Shown: positions 1-9,934 of the stretch, in pieces
How positions within the stretch are numbered: position 1 is the first letter of the stretch
Layout of the letters: every line of letters begins with the position of its first letter
Assembly: GCA_009667805.1 (NCBI GenBank)
Contig: CM019072.1
Location: 39,921,519 to 39,985,518, forward strand
Source of the DNA: Leptobrachium leishanense
Taxonomy: Eukaryota > Chordata > Amphibia > Anura > Megophryidae
Direction: 5' to 3'
Length of the DNA: 64,000 nt
Translations under genes and position numbers: made by a program
Notes under the pieces: model-generated
Seen by the model: the letters and a program-made list of their open reading frames with translations, nothing else
Database searches by the model: none
What the model was told of the DNA's origin: nothing

Positions 1-134
1 CTCCAACCCCTCCCTTCCAAATTGCTATCACCTCCTCCTTGGGCCTCACACAGTGGTCCAACTCTCCTACCCACCAAGCTGGCAACATCCTGGACCTTAT
101 TTTCTCCAGCTTCTGTAGTATTTCTAACTTCTCT
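1..134 (+). mobile_element. Old L2 LINE, segment 1 (endonuclease fragment)
   Basis: The first 130 bases align with the late endonuclease region of the younger L2 copies (the part equivalent to about 5905-6000). Several phrases are shared, such as the stretch encoding the [12 protein letters not shown] block, but stops and substitutions are frequent. The copy begins upstream of the window. It breaks at a 14-base sequence AGTATTTCTAACTT (117-130) that recurs at 3341-3354, where the same L2 resumes. The break is therefore an insertion, not an end. Confidence 0.75.
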
Positions 135-613
135 TGTTTTATATAAATTATGAGTACTGTCATCCTTTTGTTGCGGACATGGTAAAGAAAAATAATTGTT
201 GCGCAGGGCCGGTTAGATATAAGTTACATCAACTATCAAAGGAGTTAAATATCAAAAGGTGAGGATTAGCAGGAAAGGGGGAGCGACACGTGACAAGAAG
301 TTGGGAGGGCAGATCCAAAAAGGACAAAAAAGTGTTGGCGTGTGACGGGGCACCAGGAAAACCGGTGAAGGGGGGGGGGGGTTAAGGGACTGTCCCATAA
401 GTTATGGCATTCCCGGCTCCCCCCCGACAACCCTAAGGAAACTGAGGGCCACGGAAGAGGCCACAAGGCTGGGAGACCTGGGGGCCAAGAGGACGGCCAG
501 AGCCTAGGTAGCTATCCTAGTGGCTCGCCCAGGTTACTACCCAGTGTCCCATAAAATAAATTTAAAAAAAAGAAGGGGGGACCCCGACACTCCAGCAGAC
601 AAAAGACACCAAA
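135..613 (-). other. 3' region of the ORF1-only element
   Basis: Non-coding on both strands. It contains a G-run near 370-380 and an A-rich tract at 555-575. By position it is the 3' untranslated part of the minus-strand L1-like element. No ORF2 remnant is visible. Confidence 0.4.
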
Positions 614-1380
614 GGGGTTATTCAGAGAGATCTGAAATGTAACCGTACACTGAATTTCAGCGAACGGGGACATTTGGGGGCCATTCGGCTATTCAGAGAG
701 CAGGCGGGTCGCCAAATTCTGGCGAATTTCCTGCACGTACGGTGCCTGTTCGAGGGCAGTGAAATCCCCATAGAGAAGCAATGGTTTGTCTATTCGGAGA
801 CCCCAAACAGCAGTGAAAAGTTGCCGAAATGCCCTGCTGTTCAGTGGTTTCATTCTACAGGTTTATTCAGGCGAATCCCATAGGCTTCAATGTTAAAAAT
901 ATTCCCATTTTAATTCAAAGTCTAATAGTCTCTTTATTTCTATATTTTTTTAGGATCTTTAGTTTTAAATCTTTTTTTTAAATTTTCCTTAACAGTCCTT
1001 TTTTATTATCATTCATAGGACCTTTATATGAAAATTCCAGATATTTTCGTTGTGTAGTTTTTTTTTTGCAAACAGCGTTTCAATTTTGAACTTGAAAGTT
1101 TTTTTTTTTCCACCACGTTTGTCTGCTTGTCGGATTTTTCCAGCGGCTGCTCTGTGCTGTGATCTGCGGCTAGTCGGGTTTTTTCGGCGTGTTCGGTGGG
1201 GTTTTTGCAGCGGTTTCTGCGGGTTTTCGGTGAGTGTTCTGCGTGTTTGCGGCGAGTTTTCCCTGCACTACGGGGGGGGGCCCCTGCGGTGCTTGCTGAA
1301 TACACCGCAGGGTTGGCCCCGAAGTGCAGGGAATGAAAGGTCACAGAACATGTGACTTTTCGGAACCCTCTAATAACCCC
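614..1380. mobile_element. Non-autonomous DNA transposon, CAGGGTTATT family, copy 1
   Basis: The ends are degenerate inverted repeats: GGGGTTATTCAGAGAG on the left and its near complement, ending AATAACCCC, on the right. The body matches the copies at 37548-39573 and 45065-45975, including the block with GGCTATTCAGAGAGCAGG and the T-rich middle. There is no transposase. Better copies show 3-bp target duplications; no clear duplication survives here. Confidence 0.65.
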
Positions 1381-1515
1381 ACTAGTCCCAAAATTCAGCA
1401 GGTACAGCCATACGTACACTCGGGAGAACATATACAAGGGGTGGGTAAAAACATTAACAGGAGAGGCCATCAAAATCGGTATAGAAAAAATAACAACATG
1501 GGGGTCTAGTCCGGC

Positions 1516-1731
1516 TCAGGGTCCAGGCCAGTCGAGCAAGAAGTACGAGCAGGGGGAGCCAGGGTTAGAGGACCGGGCATGAGAAACATCGCACTGCTGA
1601 AGAACCAGAATGCCTGAAACTCCCCAACGGTAACGGATCCACGTCACCCTCAAAGCTGCGGTGACCTCACGGAAATTACACCTCGCCATCAAGGTAAGGA
1701 ACGGCAGGTCATGAAAAAAGAACAAGGGCAT
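1516..1731 (-). pseudogene. L1-type ORF1p C-terminal domain fragment
   Basis: The translation contains LPFLTLMARCNFREV followed by an IRYRWGV block. This matches the C-terminal domain of the ORF1 at 14684-15973 (LPFVTLVARRRFRDV and IKYRWGL) and the equivalent part of the ORF1 at 27589-28671. In L1 ORF1 proteins this domain works with the upstream RRM to bind the element RNA as a trimer. The fragment is the downstream continuation of the pseudogene at 2322-3240, separated by about 0.58 kb of inserted sequence. It cannot make a functional protein. Confidence 0.65.
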
Positions 1732-1744
1732 ATCCTTAAAAAAA

Positions 1745-2320
1745 GTAGGAAGCGATATTTTTGCAAAACGCGTTTGGGTGTTTTGTTTTCTGCCTGTTTA
1801 TTATTTTTAATAAAGCCGCTTAAATATAACCCATTGCATCCTGGTTCGTTACGGAGCGGAGAGGGATATCGGCGGCTGCATGGGAGATCCGGTGCCCCCT
1901 ACAATATCACCGTCTGCATACTAAATCTGGTGTCTGATTCTAGACACCAAAAAACGTGAGTGTACCCCTTCTATTTTTTATAATAATATACTGTTTTAAA
2001 ATGCTACACCATGGTACCTTTTTTGTTTCATTTGAGGTACGCATGAGCATACCGCGAAAGGATAGAGGGGACCTCTATTTAAGAAAATGCTGATTCCACC
2101 ACCAAAAAGTATTTTTCTGTTCGATACACCTTGTTGGTGGGGTTTGGATATACCACCCAGTGGAGGAAAGCAACTGCTGATTCAACAAAGCACCACTCTA
2201 TCAAAGCGTGATCACCAGTGAACTGTTCAACAAATAACTGTGCAGACTCTACACTGAATGTTGTTTCACCTTGAGTAATTCACACACATAGACTCATTTC
2301 TTGAAGTTAAATATGGGTTT
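1745..2320. other. Unidentified insert inside the ORF1 pseudogene
   Basis: This 0.58 kb splits the ORF1 homology. It contains AAAACGCGTTTGG near 1768, a small palindrome around TGTCTGATTCTAGACA (1931-1946) and AT-rich stretches. No reading frame is recognisable. It may be a fragment of another retroelement; I could not place it in a family. Confidence 0.35.
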
Positions 2321-2321
2321 G

Positions 2322-3240
2322 CTAAAAATCATCGCTAGGTGGCGCTGGAGATACAGTTTTGTTTTGCTTACGAAGACGCATAGCTGACAGAGGTTCAGTG
2401 ACTGGCACAGCCAAAAGGTGACCGGTCAGGTGAAGCAAAAAACTCTCGGACACCGACTCCGGGATTCCACGGTTCCGCACATTTGTCCTGCGGTGACGCA
2501 TCTCCACAGCCTCCAGGGCGCAAGAGAGGTGATCCACTTGGGATCGAAGCGCCCCAACATGACCTGCAAGGCGAGTTCCGCAGTCGAACCATCCACTGGC
2601 ACTTGACAGCCTCCACCCTGGTCGATGCCACAGCCACCTCATTGTGGACATCCATCCGCCGTATCCCCCACAGATAATCCTCCAGGCGGCAAAGATCGTC
2701 TTTTGAACAAGGCCTGGAGGTATCAGGTAAGGCTTCCAAGGACCGTGCCTCTGCAAAGGTGTGTGGGCCAGAAGAAGGCAAAGCCGTCGGGGAGTCACGC
2801 ACTGGGGATAGCTGAGGGCAGTCATTGTCCATCTCGTGCGCCAGGGAGGCAGCGGGAGTCCGGGTGTGCACCGCAACCACGTGGCCCTCCATCCAAAACT
2901 GGTCCTCCGTACACATAGGTGAAAGGGGGGGGTCGGTGACCGGGGTACGGTTTCCCTCTCGAGGGAGCCAGAGGCGCCACTCAACGACACCCAGATGTAT
3001 GTCGTGTGCCATCCACCGGGCAGGAACGTTTCCCGGTCTTCCCTCAGACCCAGGGAGATCAGGAAGAGATGAGCAGGCCCGCAGTGCCACACAGAGACAG
3101 GTGATGGAGTCCAATATGGCTGCCGGCGGTAGGCCACCCAAGGTATCCAGCCGGCCTCATGCTCTAAACAGCTAGACTGATTCCTGGTCCCGCTATTCAA
3201 AGTGGCAAGTCCGTCCACTACTGGCAGAGGAGGCTGCAAA
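2322..3240 (-). pseudogene. L1/Tx1-type ORF1p, N-terminal and RRM part
   Basis: Reading on the minus strand, the recognisable core is a heptad-like stretch (VDHLSCALEAVE) followed by MRHRRTNVRNRGIPESV. The latter matches the RRM start RHRRRNVRIRGIPESL of the ORF1 at 14684-15973. The upstream portion is only weakly similar and is frameshifted between two frames. Family knowledge says this is the coiled coil and RRM of an RNA-binding chaperone. The 5' leader lies between 3240 and 3340. There is no ORF2 in this element. Damaged; not expected to be expressed as protein. Confidence 0.6.
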
Positions 3241-3340
3241 CCAGCGAAAAAGCGAGTAGGTAGTCGGCTAAAAGGAAGAATAGCCGGAGAGCCTCCCGCG
3301 ATGTAACTGCTCGAGTCAGTTATCCGCTCCGTCCCTCCTC

Positions 3341-4905
3341 AGTATTTCTAACTTTTCTAACACACCTCTCCTGGTTTCCGATCACCACCTCCTTTCCTGT
3401 AAACTTCTCCTGCCACCAACCCAGCCTCCTGTTTTTATCCCCACTCTACCTCGAAGGCACCTTGGTGCCCTGAATCTGAAGCTACTCTCCACCGCTATCC
3501 ATCCTCTTCTCCTTCCGTTCTCCACATCCAACTGCACTGACAAAGCCACGCGCTCCTACCTCTGTCCAAAACACAGACCTAACCACCAACCGTGACACAC
3601 TAAATACATGATATCTTTGGTGTTCCAGGGCAGCTGAATGTGGTTGGAGGAAGTCTTGCACTACAGCCAACTTCCTGCACTACAAAGTCATGCTCCTTTC
3701 CTACAATCTCATTTTATCCCTCGCTAAACAGACTTATTTCTCGTCCCTCATCTCCACCTTTTCCCATGATTTCAGACACCGGTTTCATACTTTCAATTCG
3801 TTAATGTGCCCCAGTTCTACTTAGCCTTCCACGGACCTCACTGCTGTCCGCTTTGCTTACTTCTTCACTGATAAGATAACCAAGCTTAGACTAGAAATCT
3901 CTTCACTGCCCTCCTCCATTAACCATTCACTCCCTGTCCCCTCTTCTACTAGCTCTTCCTTTTCCCTGGTCTCAGAGGAGGATGTCACGGCACTTTTCAT
4001 GTCCTCCTGCCCGACCCCCCCCCCCCCCTGTCCGCTTGACCCATTACCTCGCACCGTATTCGGTCTGTCCTACTGATTGTCCCTGCTTTGACTCATATTG
4101 CCAACCTATGCCTCTCCTCTGGAGTCTTCCCCTCTGCATTCAAACGAGCTCTGTTTACCCCCATTCTAAAGAAGCCATTTTGATTCCCTCCTCCCTTTCA
4201 AATTACTGTCATCTCTTTACTCCCCTTTGCCTTCAAAATCTTAGAACGCCTGGTCTATAACGAACTTGACAGTTTTCTCACTGCTAATTTTCTACTTGAT
4301 CTGCACCAGTCCGGCTTTCGCTCCCATCACTCCACTGAGACCACTCTGACCAAGGTGACTAATGATTTACTGGCTGCTAAAATCAAAGGTCACTTCTCCC
4401 TGCTTGTTCTTCTTGACCTTTCCGTCGCATTTGACACTGTTGTCCACCCTCCTCTGCGCCTCACGCTGCGTCAACGTGGCCTCTGACACGGCTCTTTTCT
4501 TTGCGCCTTCAGTGTCTACTTCGCTGGTGCCTCTGTCTTCACCCCCAGTTCCTCTCTGTTGGGGTACCTCCAAGGCTCTGGTCTGGTCCCCTACGCTTCT
4601 CAATCTATACGGTCTCTTTTGGCAACCTAATCTCTTCCTATGGATTCCAGTTTCATATCTATGCTGACGACACCCAAATCTACCTTTCCACTCCCGTTCT
4701 CTCTCTTGTGTGGGACCGTGTTACTGCCTATTTTCTAAAGCTCAACCTCTCTGAAACTGAACTTCTTGTTTTTCCTCCCTCTAAAACCAACATTCCTGGT
4801 GCCAGCATTACTTCTCTCAGACTCCTTTCCTCTGTGTCCTCTTCTACTCTGATCTCTCATTCACTCCTCACATTCAGTCGCTAACCAAATATTGCTACTT
4901 CCAGC
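3341..4905 (+). mobile_element. Old L2 LINE, segment 2 (endonuclease end, RT)
   Basis: This is the continuation of the copy in 1-134. It covers the last endonuclease block (the SDHHLL equivalent near 3380) and most of the RT, with [11 protein letters not shown] near 4660. Frames change repeatedly, a C-run lies near 4015-4028, and no long frame survives. The sequence is clearly more diverged from the other L2 copies than they are from each other, so this is the oldest L2 in the window. It is cut at about 4905 by the younger L2. Confidence 0.75.
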
Positions 4906-5038
4906 CAGGCTCCAGTGTCATTTAAGTGGCATTCTTAAGTGGACGCTCAGAGTTGATTCCTGGAGTTGCGGGACTGGAGGAAGGAACTGCAAAACTGCAA
5001 GGCCCACTTTTTTACTCTGGTAAACTCACGTCTATATC

Positions 5039-6100
5039 ATGCTTTCTCTCACGCTTCTACTCTTTACTTCTACCTTTCTCCTTAAATGGAACTCCTGCCC
5101 CTCTACCACCGACCCCTACACTATCTGCATCTCTCCCTCCCTCCTCTCGTCCCACATGATGGCCTCGCATGAGCTCCTTTGTTTCCTCAGAACATGGTCT
5201 CCCTCTAACTCTCGTGCTGCCAATCACTCCCACAAATCCCATTCCCATCTTCTCTTTCTCACCCTCCTGCTGTTACTCTATTCAGGTGACATATCCCCTA
5301 ACCCTGGCCCCACAGCACATCCAATACTTCCCTCTCATCCTATCTCCATCGCACATAAATCACCTCCCTGCAAGCCCAGCAACCTCATTCCCATCATCCC
5401 TCAGCGCCTGTCCTCTTTCTCCTGCGCCCTCTGGAACGCTCGTTCTGTGTGCAACAAACTCACAGCCGTCCATGACCTCTTCCTTTCAAACTCCTTCAAC
5501 CTCCTAGCTTTAACTGAAACCTGGCTAACTCCCTCTGACACGGCCTCCGTTGCTGCTCTCTCACATGGCGGTCTACACTTGAGCCATACCACCAGACCGG
5601 GTGAGAGAAATGGTGGCGGGGTCGGAATCCTGCTCTCTCCCACCTGCACCTACCAGCATCTCCCTCCACCCCCATCCCTCTCCTTCTCCTTCGAGACACA
5701 CTGCATCCGCCTGTTCTCTCCTCTGGCTCTCAGGGTGGCAGTCATCTACCGCCCACCGGGACCAACCTCCCAGTTCTTTGACCACTTTGCTACCTGGCTT
5801 TCTCACTTCCTGTCTTCTAATCTTCCATGCCTAATTCTCGGGGACTTCAACATTCCCATTGATGATCCTTCCGCCCCTGCTGCCTCCAAACTTCTTTCAC
5901 TCACGTCCTCCCTTGGACTCACACAATCCTCCCTCCTCCCTACCCACCGCGATGGTCACGCTATTGACCTTGTCTTTTCCAACCTCTGCTCCATTTCTGA
6001 GTTCAACTGTCGCCCTTTCCCCATCTCTGACCACCACCTTCTCTCTTTCAACCTATCTGGACTTCCTAAACACCCTGCTCCCCACCCCGCACACACACTC
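5039..6100 (+). pseudogene. L2 ORF N-terminus: 2A-like motif and APE endonuclease
   Basis: The frame opens with a hydrophobic N-terminus. A second hydrophobic run (LLFLTLLLLLYS) leads directly into GDISPNPGP, coded at 5285-5311. Then comes the apurinic-type endonuclease: [10 protein letters not shown], the TETWLTPSD block, VIYRPPG, LGDFNIP and, near 6030, [10 protein letters not shown]. This enzyme nicks the target DNA for target-primed reverse transcription. A C-run near 6085 is one base short compared with the intact copy (positions 60531-60536), so the frame is lost before the linker to the RT. The N-terminal 80 residues upstream of the 2A-like motif are absent from the 5'-truncated copy at 59754. 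Confidence 0.8.
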
Positions 6101-6117
6101 GCAGAAATCTACATGCT

Positions 6118-8201
6118 GTGGACCCCCATCAATTCTCCAACCTACTTCACCACCTCCCTCATACCTCATCCTTCACCTGCCCTGATGCTGCCACTAATCA
6201 CTACAACACTACTCTTATCTCTGCTCTAGACACTCTTGCTCCTCTTCGACTCTGTAAGGCCCCACGCCGCCAGCTTCAGCCCTGGCACACCCTCCAGACA
6301 CGCTACCTGCAAAGATGCTCCCGCACTGCAGAGCTGCCTGGAGGAAATCCCGCTCTGAAGCTGATTTTGTTCACTTCAAGTTTATTCTCCGGTCATACAC
6401 CTCTGCCCTCCACTTGGCCAAACAATCCTTCTTCTCATCTCTTATATCTACGCTGTCCTCCAACCCTAAACGGCTCTGGTCCACCTTCAATACCCTCCTC
6501 TACCCACCTGCACCTCCCCCCACAGCTGCCTTCAGCGCTCAAGACCTGGCAGACTACTTCCTCAGTAAAACTCTAACTATCAGAAGCAACATCCCAACAC
6601 AAGATAGTTCTCTGCCACCTCCACTCCCAGAGGTCCCCTCTGCCACCCTCTGCCGCTTCCTCCCAGCCACTGAGGAGGAAGTCAATTCCTTATTGTCTTC
6701 CTCACATCTCACCACATGCCCGCTCGACCCCATTCCCTCACATCTAATTCCTCCCCTCTCCTCCTCCCTCACCCCTGCTCTCACACACATCTTCAACCTA
6801 TCTCTCTCCACTGGCTCCTTTCCATCCGCCTTCAAACACGCGCTAGTTACCCCTTTACTAAAGAAACCATCCCTCGATCCCAACTCTCCATCCAACTACC
6901 GCCCTGTATCCCTGCTTCCCTTCACATCAAAGCTCTTAGAAAAACTAGTCTTCAACCGCCTCTCCCTCTTCCTGTCCTCCAATTCCCTACTTGACCCCCT
7001 GCAATCTGGCTTCCGTCCCCTACACTCAACTGAAACTGCCCTCACCAAAGTCACCAACGACCTCCTAACTGCTAAAAAACACGGCCACTATTCTATTCTC
7101 ATCCTGCTTGACCTCTCAGCTGCTTTTGACACTGTTGACCACCCCCTCCTTCTACAGACCCTCAACTCTCTGGGTCTCGGTGACACTGCACTCGCTTGGG
7201 TCGAATTCTATTTATCCAACAGGTCCTTCTGTGTGTCCTTTGCTGGTAACTCCTCCTCCTCATTGCCTCTATCTGTTGGTGTACCTCAAGGCTCTGTCCT
7301 TGGTCCTCTGCTCTTTTCCATCTACACCTCCTCCCTGGGCAAAATCATCAACAGCTTTGGCTTCAATTACCACCTCTACGCTGATGACACTCAGATCTAC
7401 CTCTCTACCCCTGATCTCTCTCCCCCTGTCCTTTCAAAAGTCAGTGACTGTTTATCTGGCATCTCCTCCTGGATGGCCTCCCACCACCTAAAGATCAACA
7501 TGTCAAAGACTGAGCTCCTACTTATTCCTCCCTCTAATGCCTCCCCACCTCCTATCACCATTTCCCCATCAAACCAAGTTCGCTGTCTTGGAGTTACACT
7601 TGACTCTGCTCTTTCCTTCATCCCCCACATCAAGTCTCTTTCCTCCTCCTGCCGATACCAACTGCGTAATATTTCCAGAATTCGGCCATTTCTTACCGCT
7701 GTCACCACAAAACAACTCATACACGCCCTGGTAATCTCCCGACTCGACTATTGCAATAATCTCTTATCTGGCCTCCCTCTGTCCCACCTCTCCCCCCTAC
7801 AATCCATCCTGAACGCCTCCGCCAGGCTAATTCACCTCACCCGCCGCTCTGTCTCTGCTGCTCCCCTCTGCGAGTCCCTTCACTGGCTCCCCATCCACTG
7901 CAGAATTAAGTTCAAAATCCTTATCCTTACCTACAAAACCCTCACTAACTCAGCTCCCCACTACCTGTCCTCACTAATCACCAAATATACCCCGGCCCGC
8001 TCCCTAAGGTCAAACAGTGACCTGCGACTAGCTTCTCCCCGCATCACCTCTTCCCATGATAGACTGCAGGATTTCTCACGCGCAGCCCCCACTCTCTGGA
8101 ACGCTCTCCCTCGTACTGTCAGACTTTCCCCTAACTTCTCTTCCTTCAAACGCTCCCTTAAAACGTTCCTATTTAGGGAAGCCTACCACCCAACTCACTG
8201 A
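6118..8201 (+). pseudogene. L2 reverse transcriptase region
   Basis: Between 6118 and about 6335 the linker is read in one frame. A one-base loss (GAGCTGCC where the intact copy has GAGCGTGCC) then shifts it. From 6315 the long frame carries the [33 protein letters not shown] with the first catalytic Asp, [13 protein letters not shown], and [10 protein letters not shown] at about 7377-7407 with the catalytic DD. The C-terminal domain ends [15 protein letters not shown]. Compared with the intact copy, 27-odd bases are missing near 7550. It is an inactive relative of the frame at 59754-62680. Confidence 0.85.
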
Positions 8202-8401
8202 CGCAACCATCAATCACTCTCACCTTACAGTCCTCTCCTCCTGTTTCCAACCCCAACCCTCCCAGATTGTGAGTTCCTACGGGAATAGGGCCCGCTCATC
8301 TCCTCCTGTACTGTTTGTCAAATGTTGTTCAATGTATTGTAACCCTGTCTATACTGTGCTTATTGTACAGCGCTGCAGAATATGCTGGCGCTTTATAAAT
8401 A

Positions 8402-8424
8402 AAGAATAATAATAATAATAATAA
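8402..8424 (+). repeat. L2 3' tail microsatellite (AAT)n
   Basis: Short trinucleotide tail directly after TTTATAAATAAAG. L2 elements end in such microsatellites instead of poly(A). Confidence 0.8.
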
Positions 8425-8430
8425 AAAAAA

Positions 8431-9051
8431 GCGTCCACCCTTATCTAATCAGGACTCTACTAAAATGTTTATCCAAGCTTTTATCTCCTGCCTTGACTAC
8501 TGTAACCTCCTCTCTGACTTTAAGAGATCCCACATTCTCCCTCTGCAGTCTGTGCCAGACTCCTCCACCTCACCTCTCACACCTCACCCCTTTGTTAATC
8601 CCTACACTGGCTTCCGGTTTCCTTTAGAATCCAGTTCAAAATATTGGTGCTCGGGTACAAAGCTCTCCATAACTACACCCCTGCATATATCTCCCTTTTT
8701 AACGGGTACATCTCGGCCACACCACTTTGCTCTGCCAATGATCTGATGTTATTGTCTCCTCATACCCGCACTCCCAACCTTGCCTTCAGGACTTCTCTCG
8801 CGCTGCTCCCTTTCTATGGAAATCCCTACCCAGCAACCTTAGACTCTCCCTTATCAGCTCACTCCATAATTCCCCACTGTGCATTTATTACCCTATCTTC
8901 CCACTCAGCCCACATGCACCCCACCACTCTGTGTACTTTATTTACCCTCACATAGTTTGTCACCCCTCTCCTCCTTGGATTGTAAGCTCTTGAGCACGGT
9001 CCTCTCTCCTACTGTTCTGTGTTTAACTTGTAAGTATATTTGTTATTCTGT
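8431..9051 (+). mobile_element. Old L2 LINE, segment 3 (RT C-terminus, 3' UTR)
   Basis: Homology to the RT C-terminal domain resumes after the younger L2 tail: the CLDYCNLLSDF equivalent lies near 8490-8520, and the ISPFLTG and YKALHNYTP-like phrases follow. The segment continues through TTGTAAGCTCTTGAGCA near 8980, a typical L2 3' UTR phrase. It ends where a CR1 tail begins. Confidence 0.7.
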
Positions 9052-9483
9052 CTGGAAACCTATTCTTTGAAAGGTCTGCATAGGACACACGGTCACCCAT
9101 TTAGACTGGATGAAAGGAAATTCAGCCTAAAGCATATGAATTTTTTATAGTGAACACAATAAAGCTGTGGAATTCTCTGAGGTGGTTGGGTCAGAGTATG
9201 TATAGACTTTTAAACAACGACTGGATGACTTGCTGCAAAAACAGAATATTAAGGGATATAAGATTTAATATGTAAAAATGGCTGCTTGATCCAAGGAGAA
9301 ATCTGATCGCCATTCTGGGATCAAGAAGGAATATTTTCCTTGTTTGTTGCATATAGGTGATTGCATCAGACTGGTTTTTTTTTGGGGGGGGGGGTTTGCC
9401 TTCTTTCGGATCAACCACAGTAGGTGATGTGTGAAAGGCTGAAGTCGATGGACGCACGTCTTTTTTTTTGCCTATGTAACATT
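9052..9483 (+). mobile_element. CR1-type LINE, 3' end fragment (second CR1 family)
   Basis: Matches the minus-strand CR1 at 57065-58325: the phrases for HPFRLDERKFSLK, AIKLWNSL and RLDDLLQKQNIKGY are in order. The 3' UTR ends GTCTTTTTTTTTGCCTATGTAAC. Severely 5'-truncated and slightly damaged. Confidence 0.75.
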
Positions 9484-9528
9484 CAGGGTTATTCAAAGAG
9501 CTCCGAAAGGTAACCGAACGCTGAAATA
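9484..9528. mobile_element. Single terminus of the CAGGGTTATT transposon family
   Basis: The sequence begins CAGGGTTATTCAAAGAG and continues CTCCGAAAGGTAACCG, which is the terminal repeat of the element at 45065-45975. The remainder of the element is absent, apparently removed when the adjacent CR1 inserted or by deletion. Confidence 0.6.
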
Positions 9529-9542
9529 ATAGAGCTTATGAA

Positions 9543-9841
9543 CCCTTCTAAGTGAGGCACTTAGAGATATTCTGGGGAGTGATTTTTGATTTTTGTTTCA
9601 AACAGATCTTTTCTATTCATCTTAAGGTTTTAAGTTAGGTCTGGTGAGTAAATTAGGTTAGGCTGGTGACTCACTTTTCTAACTGATTAGCACAGAGTTG
9701 GTAATCAATTGGGTTCTATTTGCTAACAGGTTAAGCTTGTCCACGCCTTGCTGGGAGAGTAGTTCTTAGCTAATATCACCAGTTTTTATATAGTCACCTA
9801 AATGCAATCCTTCCAAGTGAGGCACTTAGAGATATTCTGGA
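9543..9841 (+). repeat. Direct repeats in the CR1 5' UTR
   Basis: AAGTGAGGCACTTAGAGATA followed by TTCTGG occurs at about 9550-9576 and again at about 9815-9841, spaced about 265 bases. This looks like a duplicated promoter monomer, as known in some LINEs. The function is inferred only. Confidence 0.5.
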
Positions 9842-9934
9842 GATACTCTGGAGGTAGTCTGATGTTAGACAGGAGGTAGAAAACCTACAAAAAGGTAAGA
9901 TTTGCTTGTTTTAAATCCATTCTTTCATTTTATA

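Larger units (their letters stand above)
135..3340 (-). mobile_element. ORF1-only L1/Tx1-like element, degenerate
   Basis: This minus-strand insertion in the old L2 is flanked by AGTATTTCTAACTT at 117-130 and 3341-3354, a 14-base duplication typical of target-primed reverse transcription. Its 5' end is at 3340 and its A-rich 3' end near 135. It carries two blocks of an L1-type ORF1 protein (2322-3240 and 1516-1731) and no endonuclease or RT sequence. Removing the DNA transposon at 614-1380 and the insert at about 1745-2320 leaves roughly 1.85 kb, too short for an ORF2. It resembles the ORF1-only element at 14522-16738 in coding content but has a different 3' region. The poly(A) end has decayed. 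Confidence 0.6.
4906..8430 (+). mobile_element. Younger L2 LINE, copy 1 (includes N-terminal region)
   Basis: This is a CR1/L2-group non-LTR retrotransposon inserted into the old L2. It has an endonuclease frame (5039-6100), an RT frame (6315-8201), the L2-style 3' end (GCGCTGCAGAATATGCTGGCGCT, then TTTATAAATAAAG) and a TAA-rich tail at 8402-8424. It is nearly identical over most of its length to the copy at 59754-62886. Relative to that copy it has 1-base losses near 6085 and 6335 and a short deletion near 7550. The 5' edge is approximate because no clean duplication was found. Confidence 0.85.

Noticed and set aside
1765..1785. AAAACGCGTTTGG as a second hammerhead motif
   Set aside because: No CTGATGA box or stem II on either strand nearby, and GAAA is replaced by CAAAA-type sequence.
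4938..8440. GTGGACGC near 4938 and GCGTCCAC near 8430 as terminal inverted repeats around the younger L2
   Set aside because: Eight bases only, in L2 target sequence; L2 moves by target-primed reverse transcription and has no such repeats. Probably chance.
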